Positions 33,611 to 44,151 of a stretch of 64,000 nucleotides of DNA are shown piece by piece (positions within the stretch are counted from its first letter, which is position 1; every line of letters starts with the position of its first letter). The position numbers were made by a program, and so were the translations under genes. The notes under the pieces are model-generated. The model ran no database searches. It was not told the origin of the DNA and saw only the letters and a program-made list of their open reading frames with translations. This stretch comes from Domibacillus antri (GTDB taxonomy: Bacteria; Bacillota; Bacilli; Bacillales; Domibacillaceae). The stretch covers positions 310,001-374,000 of the forward strand of contig NZ_MSDU01000003.1 in assembly GCF_001936625.1 (NCBI RefSeq), read 5' to 3'.

Positions 33611-33736
33611 GTCTTTTCTCTCCTTCCGCCCTGAGTCATTCCGAAACAGAGTTGTTATATGAATAAGCACAAGTTTTTTGTACTTTTCTTCAAATCACAC
33701 AAAACATATTATAACAGGGTACTCCCTTTTTCGCAA
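33611..33736 (-). promoter_or_regulatory. rpmE promoter and structured leader
   Basis: Minus strand: TTGCGA, 17-nt spacer, TATAAT with an extended TGT upstream (-10 at 33708-33713, -35 at 33731-33736). The leader of about 95 nt contains an 8-bp RNA stem (AAGUACAA with UUGUGCUU). L31 leader RNAs that allow autoregulation are described in Firmicutes; I infer but cannot confirm membership. Confidence 0.65.
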
Positions 33737-33743
33737 ATTATTT

Positions 33744-35027
33744 TCACAGCATTTTTTTTGAAGCGCCGGTCTTCTTCATTTCCGCCTGCAGCTGAGCGGT
33801 GAAATCCTCATTGCTCTTTGTCTGGCGGAGACGGCGAAGCACTTTCTCTGCAAGGTCCGGCGTATCCGACATCGTTTTACGGATCGCCCATACCATTTCA
33901 AGCTGTTCTTTGCCGATTAAAAGCTCTTCTTTCCGTGTGCCGGAGCGGCGGATATCGATTGCCGGGAAAATACGGCGTTCCGCAAGCGACCGGTCCAAAT
34001 GAAGCTCCATGTTGCCCGTTCCTTTAAATTCCTCATAGATCACGTCATCCATACGGGAGCCTGTATCAACGAGCGCGGTGGCAAGAATCGTCAGGCTGCC
34101 GCCTTCTTCAATGTTCCGGGCAGCACCGAAAAAGCGCTTCGGGCGGTGAAATGCTGCCGGGTCAATACCGCCGGAAAGCGTTCGTCCACTTGGCGGAATG
34201 ACAAGGTTGTAGGCGCGGGCAAGACGGGTAATCGAGTCCATTAAAATAATGACATCACGCTTATGTTCAACGAGGCGCATGGCGCGCTCCAGTACAAGCT
34301 CCGCTACTTTTATATGGTTTTCAGGCACTTCATCAAACGTGGAGCTGACGACTTCCGCCTGAACCGAACGCTCGATGTCGGTGACTTCTTCCGGGCGCTC
34401 GTCAATTAAAAGGACGATCAGTTCCGCATCCGGGTGATTTGCTGTAATGGAGTTGGCTATTTCTTTTAACAGCATCGTTTTCCCCGCTTTTGGCGGCGCC
34501 ACAATCAGACCGCGCTGGCCAAAACCGACCGGCGAAACGAGATCCATAATACGCGTTGATAAATGCCTCGCTTCTGTTTCCAGCATAATCTGGCGATCGG
34601 GATAAAGCGGCGTCAAGGCCGGGAAATGGACACGTTCCTTCGCTGTTTCCGGGTCTTCGCCATTGACCGCTTCTACATGAAGCAGGCCGTAATATCGTTC
34701 ATTTTCTTTCGGAGGACGCACTTTTCCGGATACTTTATCGCCGTTGCGCAAGTCAAAGCGGCGAATTTGCGATGCCGAAATATAAATGTCTTCCGAACTC
34801 GCAGAATAATTGATCGGGCGAAGGAAACCAAAGCCTTCCGATTGAATGATTTCAAGGACCCCTTCCATAAAGAAGAATCCTTGTTGTTCTGCACGCGCTT
34901 TTAAAATCGCAAAAATGAGCTCTTTTTTCGTTAGTTTGCTGTAATAGGAAATTTTATATGTTTTCGCAAGCTCATATAATTCTTTCAATTTTAAATTTTC
35001 AAGATGATTAATTGTTAATTCTTCCAT
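33744..35027 (-). CDS. rho: Transcription termination factor Rho
   Basis: Rho is an RNA-translocating hexameric ATPase that ends untranslated transcripts. The 427-residue protein has an N-terminal helical domain ([20 protein letters not shown]), the RNA-binding cold-shock fold ([20 protein letters not shown]) and the RecA-like ATPase with P-loop [16 protein letters not shown], Walker [17 protein letters not shown], and the R-loop region SGTRKEELL. The ribosome-binding site upstream of its ATG is weak. Order glpX-rho-rpmE-tdk matches B. subtilis. Confidence 0.97.
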   Translation of the reverse strand: MEELTINHLENLKLKELYELAKTYKISYYSKLTKKELIFAILKARAEQQGFFFMEGVLEIIQSEGFGFLRPINYSASSEDIYISASQIRRFDLRNGDKVSGKVRPPKENERYYGLLHVEAVNGEDPETAKERVHFPALTPLYPDRQIMLETEARHLSTRIMDLVSPVGFGQRGLIVAPPKAGKTMLLKEIANSITANHPDAELIVLLIDERPEEVTDIERSVQAEVVSSTFDEVPENHIKVAELVLERAMRLVEHKRDVIILMDSITRLARAYNLVIPPSGRTLSGGIDPAAFHRPKRFFGAARNIEEGGSLTILATALVDTGSRMDDVIYEEFKGTGNMELHLDRSLAERRIFPAIDIRRSGTRKEELLIGKEQLEMVWAIRKTMSDTPDLAEKVLRRLRQTKSNEDFTAQLQAEMKKTGASKKML

Positions 35028-35125
35028 TATGGCACCACGCTTTATTAGATTGATTTAGTAAAAGGAAGGGACGGCACGCCTCGTCCGTCTGTCTTGAAGC
35101 AATAGGTCAGTGGTTTTCAGATCAA

Positions 35126-35163
35126 ACAAAACAGCGGAGAACCGGACCGGCTTCACCGCTGTT
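35126..35163 (-). terminator. Probable terminator of glpX
   Basis: Imperfect stem AACAGCGG...CCGCTGTT with a TTTTG tail on the minus strand, just after the glpX stop. The short T-run makes it weaker than the others. Confidence 0.65.
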
Positions 35164-35181
35164 GGTCAAAGAAGAATATTC

Positions 35182-36147
35182 TTATGGCTTAATGACCAGA
35201 TTTGGTTTTTTGTTTAAGCTATGACGGCCGTCAATGAAACGAACAGTGCCGGATTTCGCACGCATAACGACCGATTGTGTTTCCGCATATGTTCCTTTAA
35301 ATTGGACACCGCGTAATAGTTCACCATCTGTTACGCCTGTTGCGGCAAAAATGGCATCATCACCGCGGACAAGGTCTTCCATGCGAAGCACTTTATCCAC
35401 ATCGAGCCCCATTTTTTTGCAGCGTTCCAGCTCTGCATCGCTTTGCGGTAACAGACGTCCTTGAATTTCGCCGCCAAGCGCTTTTAAAGCAACCGCTGAA
35501 ATAACGCCTTCCGGTGCACCGCCAGAGCCGAATAAAATGTCCACGCCTGTCATATCGAATGCCGTGTTAATTGCACCTGCAACGTCACCATCATTAATAA
35601 GTTTAATGCGCGCTCCTGCTTCGCGCAGTTCCGCAATAATATGCTCATGACGTTCACGGTTCAAAATCGTGGCTACAACATCTTGAATATCTTTATTTTT
35701 CGCTCGTGCCACCGCTCTTAAATTGTCCGTTACTGAAGCATTAATATCGATTTGGCCGACTGCTTCCGGTCCGACAGCAATTTTATCCATGTACATGTCC
35801 GGTGCATTCAACAAGTTGCCGTCATCGGCTACCGCCAAAACAGCCAGTGCATTCCAGCCGCCCGCCGCAACGATGTTTGTACCTTCAAGCGGATCTACTG
35901 CCACATCAACCCGCGGACCGTAGCCAGTACCCAGCTTTTCCCCGATATACAGCATCGGGGCCTCATCCATTTCACCTTCACCGATGACAACCGTTCCTTT
36001 CATCGGAATTGTGTCAAACACATCACGCATGGCGGAAGTTGCTGCGCCGTCCGCTTCATCTTTTAAGCCCCGTCCCATCCAGCGCGCAGAAGCCTGTGCT
36101 GCTGCTTCTGTTACGCGAACGAGTTCCATCGATAAACTTCTCTCCAT
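35182..36147 (-). CDS. glpX: Fructose-1,6-bisphosphatase class II (GlpX)
   Basis: GlpX hydrolyses fructose 1,6-bisphosphate for gluconeogenesis. The 321-residue protein shows the metal-binding [25 protein letters not shown] and the segment [20 protein letters not shown]. The start is [14 protein letters not shown], behind GGGAGGA; 17 upstream codons are rejected. It lies near its opposing glycolytic step gene fbaA. An isolated perfect DnaA box occurs inside it (35393-35401) and is probably incidental. Confidence 0.95.
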   Translation of the reverse strand: MERSLSMELVRVTEAAAQASARWMGRGLKDEADGAATSAMRDVFDTIPMKGTVVIGEGEMDEAPMLYIGEKLGTGYGPRVDVAVDPLEGTNIVAAGGWNALAVLAVADDGNLLNAPDMYMDKIAVGPEAVGQIDINASVTDNLRAVARAKNKDIQDVVATILNRERHEHIIAELREAGARIKLINDGDVAGAINTAFDMTGVDILFGSGGAPEGVISAVALKALGGEIQGRLLPQSDAELERCKKMGLDVDKVLRMEDLVRGDDAIFAATGVTDGELLRGVQFKGTYAETQSVVMRAKSGTVRFIDGRHSLNKKPNLVIKP

Positions 36148-36243
36148 AGCTCTTTTTCCTCCCGTGTTACAAACAAATAGTAAATTTGTATAACTCATTA
36201 TTTTATATATTGTAACACAATTAGCTCTTTTACCGAAAAAAAC

Positions 36244-37530
36244 TTATGAGCTTTTTATCTCTTCAAATTCTTCTTCAGACATTTCTTCACGCCAAATATT
36301 TGCGCCCAGCGATGTCAGCTTTTCTGTTAAACGGCTGTAGCCGCGGTCAATATGTTCAAGCCCTGTTACTTCCGTTACACCATCGGCCATGAGCCCTGCC
36401 AGTACGAGTGCCGCTCCTGCCCGCAAATCACTCGCTTTTACTTTAGCTCCCTGCAGCGCGACCGGCCCGTTTACAATGGCTGAACGGCCTTCCGTTTTCA
36501 CATTGGCACCCATGCGGCGCAGCTCGTCAATATGTTTGAAACGGGCTGGATAAATTGTATCGGTCACAATCGCAGAACCTTCCGCTTTCGTCAAAAGAGC
36601 GGTAAACGGCTGCTGCAAATCGGTCGGAAATCCCGGATAGACAAGTGTTTTAATATCTACTGTTTTGAGCGGTCCAGCTTTTCCGACAAAAATACGGTCC
36701 TCTCCAATTTCAATCGGCACGTTCATTTCACGGAGTTTCGCTGTTAATGATTCAAGATGGAGCGGAATGACGTTATCAATGACAACACCGCTTCCTGCCG
36801 CTGCGGCCATAATCATAAACGTTCCTGCTTCAATACGGTCCGGAATAATGGTGTGTCGGCAGCCATGCAGCTCTTCCACACCGTCAATTCGAATCACATC
36901 AGTCCCTGCACCTTTAATTTTGGCACCCATATTTGACAGCAATGTCGCCACATCAATAATTTCAGGCTCTTTGGCGGCATTTTCGATAATCGTCTGCCCT
37001 TTGGCACGGACAGCCGCAAGCATAATGTTAATTGTCGCACCGACGCTGACAACATCTAAATAAATGCGGGCGCCGCGCAGTTCAGCGGCACGCAAATAAA
37101 TAGCACCCTGCTCATTCGTCACTTCCGCTCCGAGCGCTTCAAATCCTTTAATGTGCTGGTCAATCGGACGCGGGCCGAGATGACAGCCGCCCGGGAGACC
37201 GATAACCGCTTTATTAAAACGGCCAAGCATCGCGCCCATTAAATAATAAGACGCACGCAATTTTTTCACTTTCCCGTTCGGAAGAGGCATTGCCGTCATC
37301 TTTGTCGGGTCAATGGTCATTTCACCGTCTTCAAATGTCACACCGCCGCCTATTTCTTCGAGCAGTCCTTTTAACATGTGGATATCTGAAATATCCGGTA
37401 AGCCTTCAATCGTAATGGGCGACTCCGCTAAAATGGCAGCCGGCACAAGTGCGACGGCGCTGTTTTTCGCACCGTCCACTTTCACCGTGCCCTTGAGCCG
37501 GCGTCCCCCTTCAATTTTTAATTTTTCCAT
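36244..37530 (-). CDS. murAB: UDP-N-acetylglucosamine 1-carboxyvinyltransferase MurAB (MurZ)
   Basis: This is the second MurA paralog in the window, 428 residues, with Lys22-Asn23 and the active-site Cys116 in [14 protein letters not shown]. In Bacillus and Staphylococcus the second copy (MurZ/MurAB) is usually dispensable but contributes to fosfomycin tolerance. Its place between the transaldolase gene and glpX matches B. subtilis murAB. The C-terminus is acidic ([11 protein letters not shown]), unlike MurAA. RBS AAAGAAGGGAG lies upstream of the ATG. Confidence 0.95.
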   Translation of the reverse strand: MEKLKIEGGRRLKGTVKVDGAKNSAVALVPAAILAESPITIEGLPDISDIHMLKGLLEEIGGGVTFEDGEMTIDPTKMTAMPLPNGKVKKLRASYYLMGAMLGRFNKAVIGLPGGCHLGPRPIDQHIKGFEALGAEVTNEQGAIYLRAAELRGARIYLDVVSVGATINIMLAAVRAKGQTIIENAAKEPEIIDVATLLSNMGAKIKGAGTDVIRIDGVEELHGCRHTIIPDRIEAGTFMIMAAAAGSGVVIDNVIPLHLESLTAKLREMNVPIEIGEDRIFVGKAGPLKTVDIKTLVYPGFPTDLQQPFTALLTKAEGSAIVTDTIYPARFKHIDELRRMGANVKTEGRSAIVNGPVALQGAKVKASDLRAGAALVLAGLMADGVTEVTGLEHIDRGYSRLTEKLTSLGANIWREEMSEEEFEEIKSS

Positions 37531-37622
37531 CTTGTACTCCCTTCTTTCAGCGTAAACGGAAAGCGGGAAAGCTTTCTTGGTAGTCCTAGTTTAACCTATA
37601 TAAATTCGTCTCATGTACGATA

Positions 37623-38270
37623 TTATTTCGCTTTGCGGTTTTCCCAATCAGCAAGGAATCCTTCAATTCCTTTATCCGTTAATGGATGTTTAAATAATTG
37701 CTGAAGCACTTTAAACGGAGTTGTTGAAATGTGTGCTCCTTTAAGTGCTGCTGCTGTCACGTGCTGCGGATGACGGATCGATGCGGCAATAATTTCTGTT
37801 TCAATACCGTGGATCGCAAAAATGTCGGCAATGGTTTCGATGAGTTCCAGTCCATCATGCCCGATATCATCAAGCCGGCCCAAGAACGGCGATACGTAAG
37901 TGGCACCTGCACGCGCTGCCATCAACGCCTGGTTCGCACTGAAAATAAGTGTTACATTCGTCTTAATACCTTCTTTTGCAAAGACCGCTACCGCTTTCAA
38001 GCCTTCTGGCGTCATCGGCACTTTAACTGTAATATTTGGTGCAATTTTCGCCAGTTCACGGCCTTCTTCAATCATGCCTTCCGCATCAAGAGCAATCACT
38101 TCCGCGCTGACAGAATCCGAAACAAGCTCTGTGATTTCACGAAGACGATCGTGGAAAGGGACTGTTTCTTTTGCTACGAGTGACGGGTTTGTTGTCACAC
38201 CTGAAAGAATGCCCCAAGAGTGTGCTTCGCGGATTTCGTCCATGTTAGCTGTGTCGATAAAAAATTTCAT
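37623..38270 (-). CDS. tal: Transaldolase-like TalC/MipB (fructose-6-phosphate aldolase family)
   Basis: The 215-residue TIM-barrel protein belongs to the short transaldolase/FSA family. The N-terminal signature [17 protein letters not shown], the TTNPSL motif and the Schiff-base Lys in [11 protein letters not shown] are visible. Short family members in Bacillus (YwjH) act as transaldolases in the pentose phosphate pathway; fructose-6-phosphate aldolase activity cannot be excluded from sequence alone. RBS GAGGGAA precedes the ATG. It lies between fbaA and murAB as in B. subtilis. Confidence 0.92.
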   Translation of the reverse strand: MKFFIDTANMDEIREAHSWGILSGVTTNPSLVAKETVPFHDRLREITELVSDSVSAEVIALDAEGMIEEGRELAKIAPNITVKVPMTPEGLKAVAVFAKEGIKTNVTLIFSANQALMAARAGATYVSPFLGRLDDIGHDGLELIETIADIFAIHGIETEIIAASIRHPQHVTAAALKGAHISTTPFKVLQQLFKHPLTDKGIEGFLADWENRKAK

Positions 38271-38343
38271 TAAATATTCCCTCTTTTCAATTTATTAAGG
38301 ATCAATGGCTTCATGCGCAGCGTCCTGTTCGATTATATACAAC

Positions 38344-38371
38344 AACCGCCTATTTATTAAAAAAGGCGGTT
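38344..38371 (-). terminator. Hairpin after fbaA
   Basis: A 7-bp stem, AACCGCC/GGCGGTT, with the T-run in the loop rather than after the stem. It lies between fbaA and the transaldolase gene and may be an inefficient terminator. Confidence 0.4.
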
Positions 38372-38400
38372 ATTGCGTCTCGTTCAATTATGGTGCTAAA

Positions 38401-39264
38401 TTACGCTTTGCCTGAAGAACCGAATTCGCGCATTTTGCCTTTAACTGTTTCTTTAATGGCATCGCGTGCTGGTCCGAGGTATTTACGCGGATCATACTCT
38501 TCCGGTTTTGCAGCAAGTGTTTCGCGGACTGCTTTCGCAGAAGCGATTTGGTTTTCCGTGTTCACGTTAATTTTTGCTGTACCAAGAGAGATGGCTTTTT
38601 CGATATCTTTTGTCGGAATACCAGTACCACCGTGAAGGACTAGAGGTACACCTGTCAATTCCATTACTTCTTTCATGCGGTCGAAACCAAGGTTTGGTTC
38701 GCCTTTATACGGACCATGTACAGAACCAAGTGCAGGAGCGAAGCAATCAACGCCTGTTTCGCGGACAAGCTGATCGCACTCAGACGGGATTGCATACATT
38801 GCATCCGCATCGTCAACGATTAAATCATCTTCCTGGCCGCCGATACGGCCAAGTTCCGCTTCAACAGAAACACCGTGGAAATGAGCAAGCTCAACCACTT
38901 TTTTCGTCAACGCAATATTTTCTTCAAGCGGATGGTGGGAACCGTCGATCATGACAGATGTGAAACCTGCATGAATCGCTTTTGCACAGCTTTCGAAGCT
39001 TGAACCGTGATCAAGATGAATCGCAACAGGAACTGTTACGCCGTATTCGTCCATTAATTCTTTTACCATTGCGACAACTAATTTGAAGCCGCCCATATAA
39101 CGTGCTGCCCCTTCAGATACACCCAGAATGACCGGTGATTTCTCTTCCTCAGCAGCCTGTAAAATCGCCTGTGTGAATTCAAGGTTATTCAAGTTGAATT
39201 GACCTACAGCGTACTTTTGTTCTTTCGCTGTGTTTAACATTTCTGTCATGGATACTAATGGCAT
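38401..39264 (-). CDS. fbaA: Fructose-bisphosphate aldolase class II
   Basis: FbaA splits fructose 1,6-bisphosphate to DHAP and glyceraldehyde 3-phosphate. The 287-residue class IIB enzyme has the zinc-site segment [11 protein letters not shown], the [15 protein letters not shown] loop and the phosphate-binding LHGGTGIP. It follows spo0F and precedes the transaldolase gene, as in B. subtilis. A sigma-A promoter lies upstream, and AGGAGG-type RBS precedes the ATG. Confidence 0.97.
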   Translation of the reverse strand: MPLVSMTEMLNTAKEQKYAVGQFNLNNLEFTQAILQAAEEEKSPVILGVSEGAARYMGGFKLVVAMVKELMDEYGVTVPVAIHLDHGSSFESCAKAIHAGFTSVMIDGSHHPLEENIALTKKVVELAHFHGVSVEAELGRIGGQEDDLIVDDADAMYAIPSECDQLVRETGVDCFAPALGSVHGPYKGEPNLGFDRMKEVMELTGVPLVLHGGTGIPTKDIEKAISLGTAKINVNTENQIASAKAVRETLAAKPEEYDPRKYLGPARDAIKETVKGKMREFGSSGKA

Positions 39265-39317
39265 TATTGTTTCCTCCTGTAAGGGAATTTGTTGCTTTAT
39301 GTGAAAACCACATTTGT

Positions 39318-39347
39318 ATCATATCAAATTCATCTTTTCATTACCAA
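39318..39347 (-). promoter_or_regulatory. Candidate sigma-A promoter of fbaA
   Basis: Minus strand: TTGGTA, 18-nt spacer, TATGAT with an extended TGA upstream, about 55 nt before fbaA. Confidence 0.65.
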
Positions 39348-39366
39348 CAGAAAATACGTTATTCCT

Positions 39367-39729
39367 TTAATGGAGTAAATGATCCTTAACCGTTTTACGA
39401 ATATCATCAATATCAAACGGTTTCGGAACATGCATGATCGCCCCGATATTTTTTGCTTCCTGGATCATATCCAGTTCACCATAAGCCGTCATAATAATGG
39501 CGCGGATATTCGGGTTATCCGCTTTCATGCGTTTTAAAATTTCAATCCCGTCCATGCCCGGAATTTTCATATCCAGCAGCACAAGATCAGGAATATGTTC
39601 CTTTGCTAATTTTACGGCTTCCGGTCCGCTCGCCGCCTGTAAAGTATTGTACCCTTCTTTTTTTAACACTTCATTCAATAAAATACGTATACCATATTGA
39701 TCATCGACAATTAAAATGTTTGCTGCCAC
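39367..39729 (-). CDS. spo0F: Sporulation phosphorelay response regulator Spo0F
   Basis: Spo0F takes phosphate from sporulation kinases and passes it to Spo0B, leading to Spo0A activation. The 120-residue single receiver domain has acidic residues in IVDDQYGIR, phosphoacceptor Asp53 in [10 protein letters not shown], the Thr of IIMTAYGE and the Lys of HVPKPFD. There is no output domain, as expected. The start is GTG, behind AGGGGGG. A sigma-H promoter match lies upstream, consistent with known control of spo0F in B. subtilis. Confidence 0.96.
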   Translation of the reverse strand: MAANILIVDDQYGIRILLNEVLKKEGYNTLQAASGPEAVKLAKEHIPDLVLLDMKIPGMDGIEILKRMKADNPNIRAIIMTAYGELDMIQEAKNIGAIMHVPKPFDIDDIRKTVKDHLLH

Positions 39730-39783
39730 TTTTTTTCCCCCTATATTATATGCTTCCCGTTCTTCATTCCCTTTTATTGTTAC

Positions 39784-39810
39784 ATTCGCCGTTCTTTTTC
39801 AAATTCCTTC
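39784..39810 (-). promoter_or_regulatory. Candidate sigma-H promoter of spo0F
   Basis: Minus strand: GAAGGAATT (fits RNAGGAWWW), 11-nt spacer, GGCGAAT (fits RNNGAAT). It predicts a leader of about 45-50 nt. A downstream TATAAT (39737-39742 region) could belong to a second promoter, but lacks a clear -35. Confidence 0.7.
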
Positions 39811-39865
39811 CTTCATTTTCTTACGCATACTATAATAAAGAATAAAAAGAGAAAGAGTGATCGTG

Positions 39866-40381
39866 TTGTCAAAAATGTTTATGACACAGTTGAGCGGATT
39901 GTTAAAAAGAATCAGTGAAAAAGAAGAATTTTCAATTGAGGATGCAGGACGTCTTCTTGCCCAGGCATTGATTAGCGAAGGGACTATATATATGAAGGGA
40001 TTTGACGAGATGGCCGCTATTGAAATGGAAGCCATCAATGGAGCAGAAACATTGGGACGCGTTCAGAGTTGGTCACCTTCTGCCCGGTTAACGGAAGCGG
40101 ATCGCGTATTGATTGCCTCCCGCTTTTCAGACCATGATGGAGCGATGGAGCTGGCAAAAACATTAGCGGCTGCAGGCATCCCCTTCGCAGCAATTTCTTC
40201 CAAACGAGACGAGGGCGGCATTGAGGAGCTGGCGGATGCCTTTATCGATATGCGATTAACAAAAGGCCTTTTACCAGATGATGAAGGCGGGCGAACGGGG
40301 TTCCCATCATCCATCACCGGCTTATTTGCCTACTTTTTATTAAAAATGACGATTGAAGAAATTGTACGCGAATATAAATGA
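39866..40381 (+). CDS. ywjG: DUF2529 family protein (YwjG-like)
   Basis: The 171-residue protein resembles the YwjG/DUF2529 family, which has a SIS-like sugar-phosphate-binding fold in appearance; its role is unknown. Visible features are an alpha/beta pattern with GRLLAQALISEGTIYMKG and DRVLIASRFSDHDGAMELAK. The start is uncertain: TTG (MSKMFMTQLSG) lies 8 nt after GAAAGAG and matches the start of relatives as I recall, but GTG three bases upstream is possible. It is divergent from spo0F and convergent with pyrG, as in B. subtilis. Confidence 0.8.
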   Translation: MSKMFMTQLSGLLKRISEKEEFSIEDAGRLLAQALISEGTIYMKGFDEMAAIEMEAINGAETLGRVQSWSPSARLTEADRVLIASRFSDHDGAMELAKTLAAAGIPFAAISSKRDEGGIEELADAFIDMRLTKGLLPDDEGGRTGFPSSITGLFAYFLLKMTIEEIVREYK

Positions 40382-40421
40382 AGAAAAGAGCTGTCTCTTA
40401 GATCTGAGACAGCTCTTTTCT
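40382..40421. terminator. Bidirectional terminator between ywjG and pyrG
   Basis: Stem AGAAAAGAGCTGTCTC/GAGACAGCTCTTTTCT, with T-rich sequence on both sides, serves the two convergent genes. Confidence 0.92.
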
Positions 40422-40426
40422 TCTTT

Positions 40427-42214
<1,788 letters not shown>

Positions 42215-42224
42215 GAGGGAAATA

Positions 42225-42262
42225 CAAAAAACGCCCCGCTTACTTCTCAGTAAGAGGAGCGT
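42225..42262 (-). terminator. pyrG leader attenuator
   Basis: Minus-strand hairpin ACGCTCCTCTTACT / AGTAAGCGGGGCGT with one mismatch, followed by TTTTTTG. The 5' arm holds the pyrimidine tract CTCCTCTT that, in the B. subtilis pyrG system, pairs with extra 5' G residues added when CTP is low, preventing termination. Confidence 0.9.
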
Positions 42263-42296
42263 CATCGACTAAATTTAATCGTCTCGTAAAAGAGCC

Positions 42297-42333
42297 CAAA
42301 TAAAATACTACAATTCGACGATCAAATAGTCAA
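42297..42333 (-). promoter_or_regulatory. pyrG promoter with GGGCTC start site
   Basis: Minus strand: TTGACT (42328-42333), 17-nt spacer, TAGTAT (42305-42310), then 7 nt to a start reading GGGCTC (42297-42292). In B. subtilis pyrG, the same initial sequence lets polymerase slip and add Gs when CTP is scarce. Confidence 0.92.
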
Positions 42334-42347
42334 GCGAAGATTATTGG

Positions 42348-42893
42348 TTATTTATCGCCGAGATCGTACTCGTCTTCAGCGCCTTCTTCTTCCTCAAAAT
42401 CGTCATCTTCAATGTCGTCATCCAATTCCACATCGAGATCATCTTCAAGATCGTCATCCAAATCGTCTTCGTCCACATCAATATCATCTTCAATGTCGTC
42501 GAAATCTTCTTCCTCGAAAACATCCAGATCATCTTCGTCTTCAATGATTTCTTCTTCAAAATCTTCTTCCACGGCTTTTTTCGTCTTTTTCTTGCGTGTC
42601 TTCACAGCAGCCGTGGTCGTTTCTTCTTCAAGCTTCTCAACCGGATACCATGCACGCAGCCCCCAGCGGTTTTCACCTAAAGGCAAAAAACTTCCGTCAA
42701 TGTTCAAATCCGTATAAAATTGAACCATACGTGATTTTACTTCGTCATCTGAAATTTCAAGGTATTTTTGAATTTGTGAAAGCATTTCTTTAAACGAAAC
42801 CGGCTTCCGCTTATCAGCAAGAATTAGATGCGCCAGCTCAAGGAATGACATTTCTTTTAATTGTTCTGTGGAATATTGTTGCAAACTCACCAT
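42348..42893 (-). CDS. rpoE: DNA-directed RNA polymerase subunit delta
   Basis: Delta is a Gram-positive accessory subunit that speeds polymerase recycling and alters promoter selectivity. The 181-residue protein has an N-terminal HARE-HTH domain (about residues 6-75; EMSFLELAHLILADKRKPVS) and a long, highly acidic, disordered tail rich in Asp and Glu, beginning after a Lys-rich patch (KTRKKKTKKA). The start is MVSLQQYSTEQ, 7 nt after AAGGGA. It lies directly upstream of pyrG as in B. subtilis; here it is separated from the fad operon by a small gene and terminator. Confidence 0.96.
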   Translation of the reverse strand: MVSLQQYSTEQLKEMSFLELAHLILADKRKPVSFKEMLSQIQKYLEISDDEVKSRMVQFYTDLNIDGSFLPLGENRWGLRAWYPVEKLEEETTTAAVKTRKKKTKKAVEEDFEEEIIEDEDDLDVFEEEDFDDIEDDIDVDEDDLDDDLEDDLDVELDDDIEDDDFEEEEGAEDEYDLGDK

Positions 42894-42962
42894 CCGCACT
42901 TCCCTTCTCTATTAGCACGCCCTCAAAAGAGCAAAACGTTTTTAGCATATTCTCCATTATAA

Positions 42963-42989
42963 ACAAAAAATATGGCTGTATGCCATATT
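42963..42989 (-). terminator. Terminator of the small membrane-protein gene
   Basis: Perfect 9-bp stem AAATATGGC/GCCATATTT followed by six Ts on the minus strand; it overlaps the stop codon. A TATAAT just beyond it may serve rpoE. Confidence 0.8.
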
Positions 42990-43228
42990 TATGTGATGAT
43001 TTCTGCTTTTTTTCCAGTAGATGAGGCTGAATGGTCTATTTGGGGCGTGCTTTTCTGTTTGATCGTCCGTCCGCGGTATTCCCGATATGCTTTATAGAAG
43101 AAAAAAATGGAGATGAGAAGGAATGGAACTGCTCCAAATTGTTTTAAATAAAACCAGTAAGAAATAATGGCAACAACCACAATCGCAGCATATTGCATGA
43201 CACGCTTCACACCTTCACGTCCTTCCAT
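42989..43228 (-). CDS. Small hydrophobic protein of unknown function, two membrane helices
   Basis: I do not recognise this 79-residue protein. It has a short basic N-terminus, two adjacent hydrophobic helices (about residues 11-27 and 32-45), then a basic stretch (YREYRGRTIKQK) and a polar tail, suggesting a membrane hairpin with cytosolic ends. The start is uncertain: GTG at 43210 has AAGGA 9 nt upstream and may be the true start, giving 73 residues. It lies alone between the fad operon and rpoE, with its own terminator, and is not part of the B. subtilis order as I recall it. Confidence 0.55.
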   Translation of the reverse strand: MEGREGVKRVMQYAAIVVVAIISYWFYLKQFGAVPFLLISIFFFYKAYREYRGRTIKQKSTPQIDHSASSTGKKAEIIT

Positions 43229-43424
43229 TCGACTTTTTCTTTCATTTTACTTCTTTAATGTATTATGTATATATCATTATTGTAAATGATTTTATAAATA
43301 TTCCCTTATTTTTTGAAAATAATCGCTATCCGAAAAAAAAAGAAACTTTCGTCGGACATTTCTCTTTTTGTACCGATTTTATGAAAGTTTGCTTTCTTCT
43401 AGACGTTCCCAAAAAAATGCATCC

Positions 43425-43450
43425 AGCCCGCTCTATCCTTAGAGCAGGCT
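43425..43450 (-). terminator. Hairpin after the fad operon
   Basis: Stem AGCCTGCTCT/AGAGCGGGCT with one mismatch lies about 50 nt after the TetR gene. The seven-T run is a few bases away from the stem, so termination is plausible but not certain. Confidence 0.55.
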
Positions 43451-43498
43451 CTTTGCTTCTAAATGTGATGAAATTCCAATTTATGTGGCCATTTTCCA

Positions 43499-44137
43499 CT
43501 ACTCTCTTCGTCTGTATCCATTCACACCGGAAAAGAACAAATCGGTCTGCAAAGCAATGTATTCATCAAGTGTGAATGATTTTTGCAGTATCCAGCGGCG
43601 GAACCCCCACATTTGTCCCTGCACAAACAAATTTTGTGCCATTAAATGGACCTGTTCCTTGTTCATATTGAGCACACCGCGGTCGACACATCGCTGAATG
43701 AGTGTTTCAAATACTTCCGCCATTTCCGTTTCTTTTTTCAGTACGTAAGGAAGCGCTTCTTTTGAAAGAGATTTTGCTTCCTGATACATGACCAGCACTT
43801 CATCCTGCATTTCATCCATGACGTGGAAATAATAACTGATGCCCAATTTTAAATTTTCAAGTGTTCCCTGCTCAAGGTCGATTTGCTGCAAGCGGGCTTT
43901 TACCTGATCATAAATACTGTCGCACACAAGATAAAGAACATCTTCCTTCGTCCGGATGTATTCATATAATGTGCCGATACTGAAACCGGACGCTTTGGCA
44001 ATCTCGCGTGTTGTCGTCCGGTGAAATCCTTTTTGTTTAAATAACTGAACGGCTCCGCGAATCATCTCCGAGCGCCGTTTTTCAATGAGCTGGACATCTT
44101 TCACAGATGCGTATACTTGCCGTTTTCGATCTGTCAT
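43499..44137 (-). CDS. TetR/AcrR family transcriptional regulator
   Basis: A 212-residue TetR-family repressor. The DNA-binding helices are clear: EMIRGAVQLFKQKGFHRTTT and REIAKASGFSIGTLYEYIRTKEDVL, at about residues 24-68, followed by an all-helical ligand-binding domain. It is the last gene of the fad operon, 14 nt after an acyl-CoA dehydrogenase gene, so an acyl-CoA ligand is a reasonable inference. It differs from B. subtilis FadR (YsiA) in sequence. Whether it or a FadR encoded elsewhere binds the operator upstream of fadF is unknown. Confidence 0.88.
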   Translation of the reverse strand: MTDRKRQVYASVKDVQLIEKRRSEMIRGAVQLFKQKGFHRTTTREIAKASGFSIGTLYEYIRTKEDVLYLVCDSIYDQVKARLQQIDLEQGTLENLKLGISYYFHVMDEMQDEVLVMYQEAKSLSKEALPYVLKKETEMAEVFETLIQRCVDRGVLNMNKEQVHLMAQNLFVQGQMWGFRRWILQKSFTLDEYIALQTDLFFSGVNGYRRRE

Positions 44138-44151
44138 TGTTTCGAACCACC

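Noticed and set aside
35393-35401. Perfect DnaA box inside glpX
   Set aside because: It is isolated, so I do not treat it as part of a cluster; one such match in the window outside the ywlC region is close to chance.
42412-42717. A serine-rich plus-strand open frame opposite rpoE
   Set aside because: It is the antisense of the Asp/Glu-rich tail of the delta subunit; low-complexity Ser runs are expected from that codon pattern and there is no ribosome-binding site.
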